Source of the DNA: Miscanthus floridulus | Lineage: Eukaryota; Streptophyta; Magnoliopsida; Poales; Poaceae | Reading direction: 5' to 3' | Assembly: GCF_019320115.1 (NCBI RefSeq) | Contig: NC_089587.1 | Location: 103,560,347-103,624,346, forward strand | DNA length: 64,000 nucleotides | Shown here: positions 12,524-24,058 of the stretch, one piece after another | Numbering within the stretch: the stretch's first letter is position 1 | Layout: each line of letters starts with the position of its first letter | Translations under genes and position numbers: made by a program | The notes under the pieces: model-generated | Databases searched by the model: none | What the model saw: the letters and a program-made list of their open reading frames with translations, nothing else | What the model was told of the DNA's origin: nothing

Positions 12524-12911
12524 TGTTGATGAAATATGGTCGGCAGTCTACCTAGGGTTATGCTCAAGGTAGTAGATTATCAGTAGACAGGTGCACCAGC
12601 TATGAACGAGATGGTGACATAAGACAGACATGAGGTTTTATCTAGGTTCGGCCGCCGTGAAGGCGTAATACCTACGTCCTGTGTCTGATTGTATTGCTGT
12701 GTGTAAATGAGATCTGATAGATCCTTCCCTGCTAGGGGACCCCTACCTCTCCTTATATACTCTGGAGGAGGTAGGGTTATAAGTAAGGTAGCCTATTTGG
12801 TACTATACAATGTCTTGCGGTGTATGCCGAGTAGCCCCATGCACGCCTTGATCTTGTGGGCCGGGCCACCTCTGATGGTGCGACCCATGTCTTAGGGGCC
12901 ATACCCCCACA
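12524..12911 (-). repeat. Tat-like LTR, relic copy
   Basis: Begins TGTTGATGAAATATGG and ends ATACCCCCACA. Clearly related to the 470-bp LTRs at 18922-19391 and 30706-31175 (shared GGTAGTAGATTATC, GAGGTTTTATCTAGGTTCGGC and CTGATTGTATTGCTG) but shorter (388 bp) and divergent. In the intact relative this would be the 3' LTR. No second LTR is visible to the right, so the element is truncated. Confidence 0.65.
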
Positions 12912-14700
12912 GCTAGTCCCCGAGCCTGACAGTAGGTGACGTAGTTACATGGTGTCAGGGTCATAAAGTAGAAAACCAGCCGAGCAGGCAGCCAGTCCTC
13001 GGGCGTAGCCTCGAGATGAGAACAAGCACATTCACCGCAAGGTGAAGTATGCCCACTTAGTCCCTGAGCCTGCTGGAAGATGAAGAATGAATCTTGTAGC
13101 AGGGTCAAAGAAGTCTAAAATCTTGCCGACATTGTCTGGCATGCGCGTATCAAGACCCAGACACGCTGCCCAAGATCAGCACCCTGATTCAAACAGCATG
13201 GAGCAGTTTGATAGCACATCGACGAGACGTAGCAAGATCTGAGCAGCAAGGAAGCACCGAGGAGCGAGGAGTCCTCGGCGCCGCTGGCGATGTCCAAGCA
13301 CTGAGGAGCGAGGAGTCCCTAGCATCGCTGGCGTTAACCGAGCACCGAGGAGCGAGGAGTCCCCGCATGTAGGCAGCAATGTCTGAGCACCGAGGAGTGA
13401 GAAGACCCCAGCGTCACTGGTGATGACCGAGAACCGAGGAGCAAGGAGTCCCTAGCGTCACTGGAGATGACCGAGCATCGAGGAGCAAGGAGTACCTAGC
13501 GTAGGCGGTGAGGTCCGAGCATCGAGGAGTCCCCGGCGTAGGCGGCGATGTCCGAGCACCGAGGAGTCCCCGGCGTAGGTGGCGATGTCCGAGCACCAAG
13601 AAGCGAGGAGTCCCCGGCGTCGCTGGTGATGACCGAGCACCGAGGAGCGAGGAGTCCCCGACGTCGCTGGCGATGTCCGAGCACCGAGGAGCGAGGAGTC
13701 CCCAGCGTCGCTGGCGATGACCGAGCACCGAGGGGCGAGGAGTCTCCGGCGTCACTGGCGATGTCCGAGCACCAAGCAGCGAGGAGTCCCCGACATTGCT
13801 GGCGATGACCGAGCACCAAGGGGTGAGGAGTCCCTGGCGTCGCTGGCGATGACTGAGCACCGAGGAGCGAGGAGTCCCCAGCGTCGCTGGCGATAACCGA
13901 GCATCGAGGAGTGAGGAGTCCCCGACGTAGGCAGCGATGTCCGAGCACCGAGGAGTGAGAAGACCCTAGCGTCGCTGGCGATGACCGAGCATCGAGGAGC
14001 GAGGAGTCCCCAGTGTCGCTGGCGATGACCGAGCACCGAGGAGCGAGGAGTCCCTGGCGTCGTTGGCGATAACTGAGCATCGAGGAGTGAGGAGTCCCTA
14101 GCGTAGGCGGCGATATTTGAGCACCGAGGAGTGAGAAGACCCCAGCGTCGCTGGCGATGACCAAGCACCAAGGAGCGAGGAGTCTCTGGCATCGCTGGCG
14201 ATGACCGAGCACCGAGGAGCGAGGAGTACCTAGCGTAGGCGGTGAGGTCCGAGCACCGAGGAGTCTCCGGCGTAGGCGGCAATGTCCGAGCACCGACGTA
14301 GCTGATGACGTCCGTGCGGTGAAGTGTGCCCACTTAGTCCTCGAGCACGAAGAATCCAAGGGCCGAGGAGTAACCGACGTAACTGGCGATGAAGCACGAG
14401 CGACGAACATTCTGGTCGACTGGTCAGCGGCGAAGTGAACATTGAGTGGAAACGACTGGTGAACAGTCCGATCAACTGATCGGCGATGGAGTCCATGAAC
14501 CAAGCGGTCCGACCAGTTGATCGGTGGAGAAGGTCGAGCACCAGGTGGTCTAATCACCTGGACGACGATCCTGCAATATAAATATGTAGAACGGGTAGTA
14601 CATGATGTACAAATAAAGAAACACCGGAGAAAAATTAGCAATGGTGATGAAACAGCGTATGCAGTTCGGCGATCAGTTGGCGTGAAAATATATTTATGTT
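12912..14700. mobile_element. internal part of truncated Tat-like element
   Basis: Next to the relic LTR. It shares with the Tat element the motif CACCGCAAGGTGAAGT followed by GCCCACTTAGTCCCTGAGCC (13030-13075; compare 19725-19760), with a degenerate copy at 14315-14345. The coding domains gag to integrase are missing. The right boundary is not clear. Confidence 0.5.
13250..14310. repeat. 44-bp minisatellite, about two dozen units
   Basis: The unit is roughly GAGCACCGAGGAGCGAGGAG plus TCCCCGGCGTCGCTGGCGATGACC split here at 20 bases. Adjacent units are spaced 44 bp (for example 13647 and 13691). Some units lack eight or more bases, and others carry TAGGCGGCGAT in place of TCGCTGGCGAT. It lies in the 3' untranslated part of the Tat-like relic. 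Confidence 0.8.
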
Positions 14701-15520
14701 TAATATAAACCGCCCAAACAGTTAGTGTGTAGCTGAGTCTCCAGCCCTAGCTAGCCCGTAGTCTATAACGTCGAGCGTGGAGCCCGTGCACGTGTAGGAG
14801 GAATAGGCGTGACCAAGGAGCCGCTGCCGACCACCCACAACGCAGAGGACAGATGCTCATGCACGTGTAGGGAGGAGCCGGAGACAGGACCGTCTTTGGA
14901 GGCGTCCGAGTATCAACAGGACTGTTCGAGGGTTTGGAAAATCATTTGGAGAGCAAATATGGAGAAAACAGTTCGGAGAAACATTATGGCGATATACGGA
15001 GATTGGAGAATATTTAGAAGAATATTAAAGCGTGACTTAGCTTGTGCGAGATCAAGCGGAGACGCCGACCGACCAGCCGCTGGGGAATCGCTCCACGGAT
15101 GATATACATGCATATGCATGATTTGCATGGAGGTGTAGATCGGACGTAGCCTTCGTGTGCTAGTTTGCGTGGTGATGTAGATGCATACGTATTCCTTCAT
15201 GCAAATTTTAGATTGGATCTAGCACGCGTTGTTGATGTCACCGTGACTCATATTTTTCTGGTATTAATCTCGACGGAGTCCATGGACTTAGAGCTTGAAT
15301 GATCTGGCCGGCCGGGTCATGCTGCTGAACGGCTACTCTGACTGCGGCAAATCGTCCAGAGGCGTCGAGTCCTTTCGTTGACTGGCGCTCGTGCACGAGA
15401 TGAGTCCGAGTTAGACCGACTTTGTCTGCACCGTTCGTGCAGCCACAGGTCTTGCGTGTGGTCGATCAAAGGCCGTAGGTTCGACCCCTGATTATCACGA
15501 AAATAATAAAAAAAGCGGAT
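14701..15520. other. hAT or Tat-relic internal sequence, no gene recognised
   Basis: The stretch around 14765-14900 resembles 23757-23880 of the Tat element (cacgtgtagg, ccgaccaccca, gggaggagcc). The rest shows no domain. A GTAGGTTCGACCCC string near 15476 looks like a tRNA B box but has no partner A box or cloverleaf. Confidence 0.35.
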
Positions 15521-15621
15521 ACTTGAAGGATACGTATCCTGGGCGTATCGGACACGTATCCATATCCGATACATATTGGATATGCGATACGCGGCTTCAG
15601 GAAAGTATCCGCGTAACACAG

Positions 15622-17704
15622 CTTACAATATCTGCCTTAGTGTAGTTATATCCATGAGAGAGTGCAGCGATATATATAATGTTGCACCACATTGTCCACT
15701 AGGCTTCCTCCCAGTCTGCAAGAGAGGCTAAGCCAATAAGCTTATCACAGCCTTGTGAAAGATATAGGAAAGAAAAATGTAGTAAGGAACACCTGCCTGC
15801 ATCCAATCTCGCTTCATGCTAGCTACAATGCGTAAAGCTGTGTCTGAGACAGCCTTATCCCTTCTAGGAAAGAGCAAACCTAAAAACGAAACCAATGTAC
15901 TGCAATTTTTTTTGAAACGAGAATGTACTGTAATAAAAATCTGAAATAATCAGACCCATTGTACATAAAGAGAGGAACAATTTCTGATCGATTCTAGAAG
16001 CAAGGTCTGCAAGGATACCATTAGTTGTAACAAACATAACAGCACATGTAGAAATCTTTGATAAACATAACCCATGTGGCATGTAAATCATAATATTTGC
16101 ACAGTATGATCCAGTCTACAAATTGTTCAATGGCGTTATTTTCAGTTAGCCATAGATGAAGGTAAGTCTCAAATTGCACTGAATGGATTAGCTGAACAAA
16201 CAGAGGCAATGTCATTAATCAAAACCTGTAGACCACTCCAATGCCGATCTGATAGTAAGCATGGTAACCCAACACTTCAATTTTTTAACCTAAAGCACTG
16301 ATTTTATTTAACTTTTGGACCAATAGGATTCCACTATCTAGATAAATATTTTTTTCAGAAATGACTATTTCAACAAATATTTATAAAAATAGACCTACAT
16401 TGAAACGTTGACATTCTAGTTTCAAGATTAAAATAGTCTAGTTTCAACATACAGTGCAACAGAATATGTCATTAGCTTACCTTCTGTAAAACGATGGATG
16501 AAAAGGCTGGGATCTATAAGCTTATGAATAAATGGATGCTCTGAAAGTAGCAAAACTTGGCAGAGCTGAAGAAAAATAGCACCCAGCCGAAACAAAAACC
16601 CAAGTGAGCCGCTTCATTGAGTTATACTAGATGAAGGGCCAAAGAGTTGGAATACTCACACACTTATTTGTAGATAGTCAGAGAAGTCGATAAGAAGACA
16701 TGCTTTCTTACTTTGCCTAGCAAGGAAAGAAGGTAAAACTGAACATTAGTACTACAATATAGCTTGCTGAAGCAACAAAAAATTAAAAAATAATAAAAGA
16801 AAGACAAAAGTAGAATAAACTTTGCAAGAGATACCAACAAAAGCATGAAAGTGAAAAGTAGTAATTTTCAGGATTAAGACAGATACAATAAACTAAATTG
16901 GGAATTCAACAATAATGAATGAAACATAATAATAGTCAATCATGCTTGCGGACTAATCGTAGTGCATACCTGATCGTCAATACACCGATCAGCCCGACTA
17001 ATCATGGCTAATTGTGAATATTTGGATGACTTGATAACACTGGAAACAAAGAGGAACATGTCTAATACATCCTCACTGCTAAGAACTCAGCAGTAGAAAA
17101 TTTAGTTTGTAACCTCAACAGTGGTGGGGTATTCTTAGAAAGTATTATAATAAATATGCGGGGAACATATATGTCTTGTTTACATGGAGGAATGCCACAT
17201 ATATTAACAAAGCCTCTTGAATGAGTATGCCATGCGCCCATGCATTTTTATGGCCTGGAAAAGCTACTTGTGTTATAGTTTAGACATTTAAACATCCTAA
17301 CCCAGATGCACCACTGAGAGGAAGCTTCTCAAGGTTAATTTTCTAATTAGAGGCCAGAATCACAGGGGGTGAAGTGAAGCAACACTTAGTATGTCTGCAG
17401 TCAATTATTGCAATCTTCAATCTAACAAAATAAACCTTTCCATGTTTACAAAGGGCTGCAATAGAATTATAACTTGTAGGATCTTTTCCAAAAACAAAAG
17501 GTGAACGTAATATAGAATTAACTATTGTTGGTCCCATAAAAAGTAGCCAGGGTGGAGGCAAATCAATCAATGAATGCTCATATTCAAACAGAAGTAAGCA
17601 AAATAGTCAAAAAGCTTTAGAAGTTCCAATAAAGAAAGTAGTGAGCCTATAATTAGGTTGTAGTATACCGGCAGGCAATGTAAAGGCAAGCAGCTCACAT
17701 CAAC
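15622..17704 (-). pseudogene. BRF1: captured host gene fragment: BRF1, TFIIIB subunit (five exons with introns)
   Basis: BRF1 is the TFIIB-like subunit of TFIIIB that recruits RNA polymerase III. Read on the minus strand, five exon-like blocks splice in register. 17669-17704 gives AACLYIACR, with a TGA just before it. 16660-16716 gives QSKKACLLIDFSDYLQISV. About 16481-16585 gives LGAIFLQLCQVLLLSEHP then IHKLIDPSLFIHRFTE. 15797-15879 gives DKAVSDTALRIVASMKRDWM. 15622-15715 gives TGRKPSGQCG then LYIAALSHGYNYTKADI. These match the two cyclin-like repeats of BRF1 in order. GT-AG junctions are kept at most borders; one donor is GC and the acceptor before the third block is unclear. The zinc ribbon and C-terminal parts are absent. 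Lying inside the CACTA and opposite to its ORFs, it is best read as a genomic DNA capture. Confidence 0.8.
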
Positions 17705-18780
17705 CTGTGAAATTTTGAATGAATTTCAATTCCTGCTTAGTTCCAAGCAAGCACATATAAAATCATGTTCATTTGTGTAAAATACATGCATATTGAGAAA
17801 AAATACAAGCACATATGAGTCTTTGTTATTGTTATAAACTAAAATTATGCTATTAGCGTGAGCTAGAATTAAATGAGTTTTGAATTTTGTTGATAAGTTC
17901 CTCTACTATCAGCTTTTGGAATGTAATCTGGCGTGGGGCTCGAACGGCACCTTCTTTGGCGTGGGGCTTGAACGCGAGTTTCAGTGCTAAATTCTCTTTC
18001 TAGTTCTAAAGATGAAACTCTCATACACTTTAGATGGTATAGGTCTCATGGTTCGCTATATCCATACTATTTATACTTATTTCTTAATAGATAATTCTCT
18101 TCTAGTTGTATTCCATCTATGCATCTACATTTTATGTATCTACCGACTGGTGTTTCCTTTGAGCAATGCAGTAGGCTTGCACTTTGGTATCTTATTTTTG
18201 TCAAACGGAGCCTGCTATCTCAATTCTTCGATTGCATTTGAATGTTGCAAGCTTCTTGGTAATAAGCTTATGAAGTTGTGTTTCTCCGTGTATCTGAAAC
18301 TGTTCTACATGTCTTTTCATCAGGTGAGGATGATGCTCGTCAAAAGCTCCCCTCTCCTCTATTTTTGGGATATTTTTGCCATCAGCTGCTGCTCTATATT
18401 TGCTAAGCAGTTGCTGCTTTTTTGCCAAATCTTCCCTCTCCTCTCCTCTCGTTTGTTTTGCTGACAATGAAATTGTCCAAGTCCATACATTATATGGAAT
18501 ATGAGCTGATGATCAAGAACTTGTGGGGAACTTGGCATCATTATCAGTCGCCCCTACATTACCATCTCCTCTCTTCTCTGTTATGATGCCTTGATGCTCC
18601 AAGTTCATGATCAAATGATGATTGACATGTTTCTAAGGCCTCTACTACTGCTACTACTCATTTTTTATATATATTGTTGTTTTATAGGACTACTTTGGTT
18701 TATAGACCTTTTTTATTTCTTATACCTTCTCGTGTATCTAAAACACACTTTCTTGCATCTATTAGAACAAAGCGTGAAAT
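17705..18780. other. CACTA internal sequence, no gene recognised
   Basis: Mostly AT-rich, with a near-duplicate GGCGTGGGGCTCGAACG / GGCGTGGGGCTTGAACG pair at 17931-17975. Open frames at 18012-18467 on both strands are hydrophobic or low-complexity and match nothing I know. It may be the leader or intron before CACTA ORF2. Confidence 0.4.
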
Positions 18781-18921
18781 AATGTCACGAACACCAGATA
18801 GTGCAGCCTGATGCCCCGAGCATGATGAGCAGCCATCCTATGAGGAGCAAGTACTAGAGGACTAGATTACTCAGGAGCAGTTCGATAACGAGTTAGAAAA
18901 GGATCTAGAAGTGATGCTTAC
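18781..18921 (+). pseudogene. CACTA ORF2, first part (split by Tat insertion)
   Basis: Starts MSRTPDSAA and encodes an acidic region (EDQ...TQEQFDNELEKD) with stops. The sequence breaks at the CTTAC duplication and resumes at 31176, where TQEQCNEKEGG repeats the local pattern. Confidence 0.5.
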
Positions 18922-19391
18922 TGTCGACAAAATATGGTTGGTAGTCTACCTAGGGGTATGCCCAAGGTAGTAGATTATCGGCAGACAGGTGCACAAGCTA
19001 CGAATGAGATGGTGATGCAAGACAGACACGAGGTTTTATCCAGGTTCGGCCGTCGTGAAGACGTAATACCAACATCCCGCGTCTGATTGTATTGCTGTAT
19101 GTAAATAAGATGATTTTTGAGAGGGGTCCCCTGCCCACCTCATATAGTCTGGGGAGCAGGGTTACAGATCTGGAAACTAATCCCAACCAGTTACAATTGC
19201 CATAGGTGACCGAATAAGGATTCCTATTCTAATCGACCAGGATCTTGCTTGATCTCCAGGTCTGCCTTGATTCCTTGCGCGGGACTCTGAGCAGATCGGC
19301 TAGGCCATGCGTCGTCTTATAGTGGGTCGGACCCGCTGGTCCGGGCTGGCCCAAACCGAGCCGTAAGGGTATAGGGGTTAATACCCCCACA
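18922..19391 (-). repeat. Tat element 3' LTR
   Basis: 470 bp, TG...CA ends, pairs with 30706-31175 over its full length without length change. Confidence 0.9.
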
Positions 19392-19984
19392 GCTAGTCCC
19401 TAAGCACCATGTATTATGTTGCGACACGCCGTTTGATCTTTGGCTAATACGGTCTGTCTTTATGTCATCTCCAACTGGTTGAAACATTGACCAAGCAAAT
19501 GTGCCAGTATTCTGGTCAGCACAGAGAGTAGTAGACCACGATTATAGCCGAAGATTCTGGTTGTCCGAAGAATGCATGGTGCTCTAAAGAAAAAAGGAAA
19601 AGATTTCTTTCTTGATCAAGTGTGCCCACTTGTATTTCTGAAAAGAAATGTAAGTGACCCTTGTACAGTAGTAGTTATGGCCAACAGTCAGAGCGTAGGG
19701 GTCGATAAAATAAGCACATTCACCGCAAGGTGAAGTGTGCCCACTTAGTCCCTGAGCCTGGTAGTAGGTGACGTAGACACGTGGTGCCAGGGTCTAAAAA
19801 GAATTCCTAGTTAAGTTGAGAATCCAATCATCGTACAAGCGATACGAGCTGCATCGGTAGGTGCATCGTACCGATATAGTCCTCGAGCTTGCTAGAAGGT
19901 GAGGTATCAGCCTTGTAGCAAGGTCTAAGTGAGAAAAAAATAAATGCCTCTCAACTGTATGTGAGTACAAATCACATGTAGCCG

Positions 19985-20215
19985 AGGAGAGCGGTCCCCG
20001 AGCAATGGTCCGAGAGTGGTCGGGGCAGTCCCCGAGCGCAGCATGGGGAAAATGATGAATCCCCGAGAATAACCATAGTTGGGACAGTCCCGAGCACAAA
20101 GGTAGTCGGGACAGTCCCCGAGCACAAGGGCGGTCGAGATAGTCCCGAGCACGAGAGTGGTCGGAACAGTCCCCAAGCACGATGGTGGTCGGGACAGTCC
20201 CCGAGCAGAAGGATT
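19985..20215. repeat. 30-bp tandem repeat in Tat 3' region
   Basis: Repeats of GTGGTCGGGACAGTCCCCGA followed by GCACAA, about seven imperfect copies. Comparable in place, though not in sequence, to the 44-bp minisatellite of the related relic at 13250-14310. Confidence 0.65.
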
Positions 20216-23200
20216 TGGAGTTCCGATGCATCCGTTTCTTCAGGGGCTCTATCTTTACTACGAGATTGGGATTTACAATCTGCATCCCAACTCGATCCTC
20301 CTTGTCGCCACTTTTATTCATCTATGCGAAGCGTATGGCAGCTTCCAGCCCCATTTCATTTTTTCCACCATCTTTTCTGTCTGCGGAAGAAAGGAAGCGG
20401 TGGTTCGAAGATAGCCGGGGGTGTATACCTCAACCTCCATGACGACATGAAAGCCCAGTACCTACACTACCCATGGAACACGTCGCTCGACGACTGGTAC
20501 AAAAAATGGTTCTACATCCACGAAGAGTCAAACATGATCACGCTGTGCGACGTGGGCTACATTCTGGAGAAGAAGACAAGCTGGTCGGAGAAGCCCAAGC
20601 ATCTAGGATAGATCCCAGAAATATTTGGAATGATCCCGTGGAAAAACTAGATGGTCCGAGCGTAGTCAGGAGTTCCATCAGCCGACGGGTCTAGCCCTGC
20701 TAGAGGAGGGTACATCCTGGCTATGAGTATCAAGGGAGCGTAGACCCGATGAGGATGTGGCAGAGGGCGCTTAACAAAATCAAAGTCAAAGCTAGAATTG
20801 GCAAGCTATTTAACTTAGCCGATCCAAATTATGCCAGATTGAGCGACATCGAGCATGCTTTCAAGCTTGCCCGACCTCCCCCAAAGGTAACTCATCTTGC
20901 CGCATACCCGTAGTCTTATATTGTGGTAGGGTAAGTGGAAACTTACTGTGTTCACTCCCTTTTGTTACCCAGGTTAATGGTCGGGATAGAGCGCCAGTGT
21001 TTGTGTCGCCACCCCCTAGAGTAGAGTGGCCACAAGGAGCTGATCCCACCACCCAGACCAACGTCGAGATCGAGGACGAGGACGTCAACTAGACGGAGCT
21101 CGGAGCTAGAGAGGAGGCAGCGACCAAAGCTACTGGTAAGCGACCGGCTACCCCCAAACAGTCGAAGAAGAGATTAGTAACCACCCTGCTCATCGAGGGA
21201 GCACTAAATATCAATGAGCCTAAGGAGAACCCGGAGGAGAACTCAGCCAGCAAGCATCGGCAGTTGATTTTTGCTTGGTCGAATGATGACACAGAGGAGG
21301 GAGAAGATGCAGACACCTTTCAACTTGTCCCTCAAAAAAGGAGGAAGCAACTGGAGTCAATGGAGCAAGGTGGGTCCTCCACGCCTGTGGGACCCACATC
21401 ACCGGTGGCGGTGAATGATGCAGTCAGGTCGACCTCAGGAGTACCTGGGCAAGGAACACGACCGGCGATAGGAGCAACAACTCAATCAAGCACGCTACCG
21501 ACTACTGCAACGCGAAGGACAAGTGGCGGAGGGGTCGAGCACCAAGGCCCAGCGATAGTGCTGAATGTAGAGGGAGACTAGGAGTCATCCGCACAGCACG
21601 TGGAGCAAGTATGGCTGAAAAGATGCGCCTTCTCCACATCATTCCGTGCTTCCAACATGTAAGTATTTATAACCTTGATATAAGTTAGCAATTTGCATTT
21701 AATATGATTGCTTTCTGAACTTATCTCGAGTGTACTAGCTCGGCATCCATAGAAAAGTCCGGACTAGCTAGTCGGAAGTGGCGTGGCACTGCCAATAAGT
21801 ACAGAACAGACTACCCAGCAGCTAACCACTAAGGAATCCATAGTAGAAGATCCATCGGGGCCTCAGCAAGCGAGTAGTCAGACAACAGTCCCCGAGCAGG
21901 TGGTTGGGGGACCAGCCGAGCCAGGCACGAGTGCTCCAAGTGCTAAACCTACTGAGGGCAACACCTTAGCATCGAGGGTAATAGAGTAGACCGAGGAGTA
22001 GCGGCCGGAGGTGAGAGCATAGACCACATTTACCGACGCTACAGCTCATGGAAAGACTGTGGTGATCACAGATGCTGCTGACGCCAGGCCAGCACTAGGA
22101 CCCAAAGAAGAGCCCAAAGAGGACAAGGTGGAGGAGGTCCTGGGCCATCCACAAGACAAGCGACAACATGTTTATGTGTCACGTTGGTGGAAAGACCAAT
22201 GGGTTATCCATGAGGAAATCCCGGAGGTCAAAGAAACCAAGAAAGTTGAACGGGCGGTGAAGCGGCTTGTTATGGAAGTGTAGGTAAGCTTCGCTTCACC
22301 CCCTGGTCTTGTGGTCTAGTTGTAGTTGTCTTACTTACCTATCTGCACACAGGACTTAATGAAGACCACAAGATACCGCAAGAAATGCTTCGACCAGATC
22401 AAGGGGATCGTTGCAAACAATAAGGAGCTAACGATGGAGGTGGACCGCTTGCGCCAGCAACTTGAAGCCACCGATCATGAAAAGACGATGCAAGATTCCC
22501 AGAACCAGAACCTGGTCATCTAGCTTAGTAAGAAAGAGTGGGAACGAACAAGTAAGTAGCCATTTTATCATACCGACTACTGACAAGTGTTGTTGCGTTG
22601 TTGGTAGTAACAGCTGTAGTGTAGGCTTAGAAGCTGAAGTGATCCGTCTCTGAGAGGAGAACAGTCGTGTGGTCGGGGAGTGTGATCGCCTAAACAAGGA
22701 CAACAGAAAATTGGCGCAAGACCAGTCGTAGCTCCGGGACCACACGACCAAGATGCAGAGGAGCTGAAAGGTAAGTTGTCCAACCGCCTTTGCTCATTTT
22801 TGTTGCCTACCGTAGTTTGGCATGGTCTAACGTCTTACAGCGTGTGCGGTTTGTAGTTATAAAAATCAATGCAAAGAAGCATCTGGAGGCCATGATGAAA
22901 GACCGAGACGGCTGAAAGGCGCAATGCCAAGAGATCACCAAGGACCGTGACACCTGGAAAAGCCGATGCCAGGAGGTGGCAAAGGGCATTTTGCCGGTCC
23001 TTAACCTCATCGATCCGGCGCTAGCAGAAGATGTGCCAAGGACGCCATAGCTGGGATTGATTGAGAGATGCCAAATGGCATGGGGATGGTTCTAGGGGTT
23101 CATGAAGGAGGCAGGAGAGTACGCAGGTGCACATGTGCTAAGCATGGTACATGCTCACTACTCCCTGATCGATCTCAAGTGCCTAGAGGCTGGATACCCG

Positions 23201-23500
23201 AAGGAGGTAGATCCAGACAAGGCCGAGGAGCTACGGATGACCTAGCTGGACTTGTCGGTGAAAATAATTGGCGATATTAACCTGTGTGGAGGTGTGACAC
23301 CACCTGTACAAGGAATGCCATCAACATGTCAGCTGGGAGCACCATCATATTCAAGCCAACCGGCGAAGCCTGCGGTCTCAACCAGCTAGGCATCGGCGGG
23401 GCCATCTTCTTCAGCTCGATCAATGCCAGAGTACCCAAGACCCGAGCATGATGTCAGGCCCAGCGAGCAGTAGGCGCCACGTGCCCCGACCAGCCAATAG
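20182..23500 (+). pseudogene. Tat accessory ORF on the strand opposite to gag-pol (Transposase_28-like), disrupted
   Basis: Plus-strand pieces in order. EGFGVPMHPFLQGLYLYY and HPNSILLVATFIHLCEAYG (20210-20340) resemble the 'putative gypsy type transposon' family PF04195. Then come GGVYLNLHDDMKAQYLHYPW and WYKKWFYIHEES (20410-20610), a low-complexity acidic/proline part (21100-22280), a coiled-coil-like segment (22352-22530 and 22855-23000, with REITKDRDTWKSRCQE-like heptads), and a C-terminal part with LIERCQMAWGWFLGFMKEAG and SMVHAHYSLIDLKCLEAGYP (23050-23270). Frame shifts and stops interrupt it. Antisense accessory ORFs are known in Grande-type Tat elements; their role is not established. 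Confidence 0.65.
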
Positions 23501-24058
23501 TGTAGGCTATAGCTGTAGAAGAAGATGTAGTTGGGTTATTGTAAACTTGGACCTTTTCAGGCAAGCTTGTAATAACGTACTTGTATATCTACATAAGCTT
23601 GTTTGTTTTGTAGAAAATATGTTTAAGCTTGGATATCGTGTTGATGTAACTAAGTTAGAACGTGTTGGCGTTCTGTTTAGTTGTACCAGTTTAGTTGACA
23701 CGTCATCCTAAAAGGTTTGTATGGCCCTAGTTTGTCTTATAGTCGGAGTGTGAGGTGCATAGCTTGTGCACACGTAGAAACACACAAGTCAAACCAGAAA
23801 GCACCTGCCGATCACCCATAGCATAGAGAGCGGATCCCATGCACGCATTGGGAGGAACCAAAGACAGGGCATGCTTCAAGAACCCAAGAAGGAATGGTGG
23901 TCAATTTTAACTAGTAGAGTTAGAATAACAATAGACTTCAAAGTGACACATTAGAGTGGTTAGAGAAATCATAATAGCTTTATTGAAATAAATCAAAAGT
24001 ACAAGAGGGGTACATATCTTAGTAGCTAAGCATAGAAACGCCTAAGCTTGTCGATGTG

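Larger units (their letters stand above)
9991..15621 (-). mobile_element. hAT DNA transposon with perfect 8-bp target duplication
   Basis: The flanks are CTTACAAT at 9983-9990 and again at 15622-15629. The termini are imperfect inverted repeats: CTAAGTTGCACGGATACGG on the left, and CTGTGTTACGCGGATACTT read inward on the right. Many GGATACG sub-terminal motifs lie near both ends. The transposase is on the minus strand. The element sits inside the BRF1 fragment and is itself interrupted by a Tat-like LTR piece from 12524. Confidence 0.85.

Noticed and set aside
13250..14310. Regular repeats as a CRISPR-like array
   Set aside because: Units are contiguous and degenerate with no unique spacers; eukaryotic minisatellite.
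13496..14641. 381-codon open frame on the minus strand with repeated VLGHRQRRRGLLAPRCS-like units
   Set aside because: It is the translation of the 44-bp minisatellite; period 44 cycles through frames and no start context, domain or conservation supports a gene.
18201..18467. 88-codon minus-strand frame in the CACTA interior, tested as a further BRF1 exon
   Set aside because: No similarity to the BRF1 zinc ribbon or first cyclin repeat; overlaps an equally unconvincing plus-strand frame.
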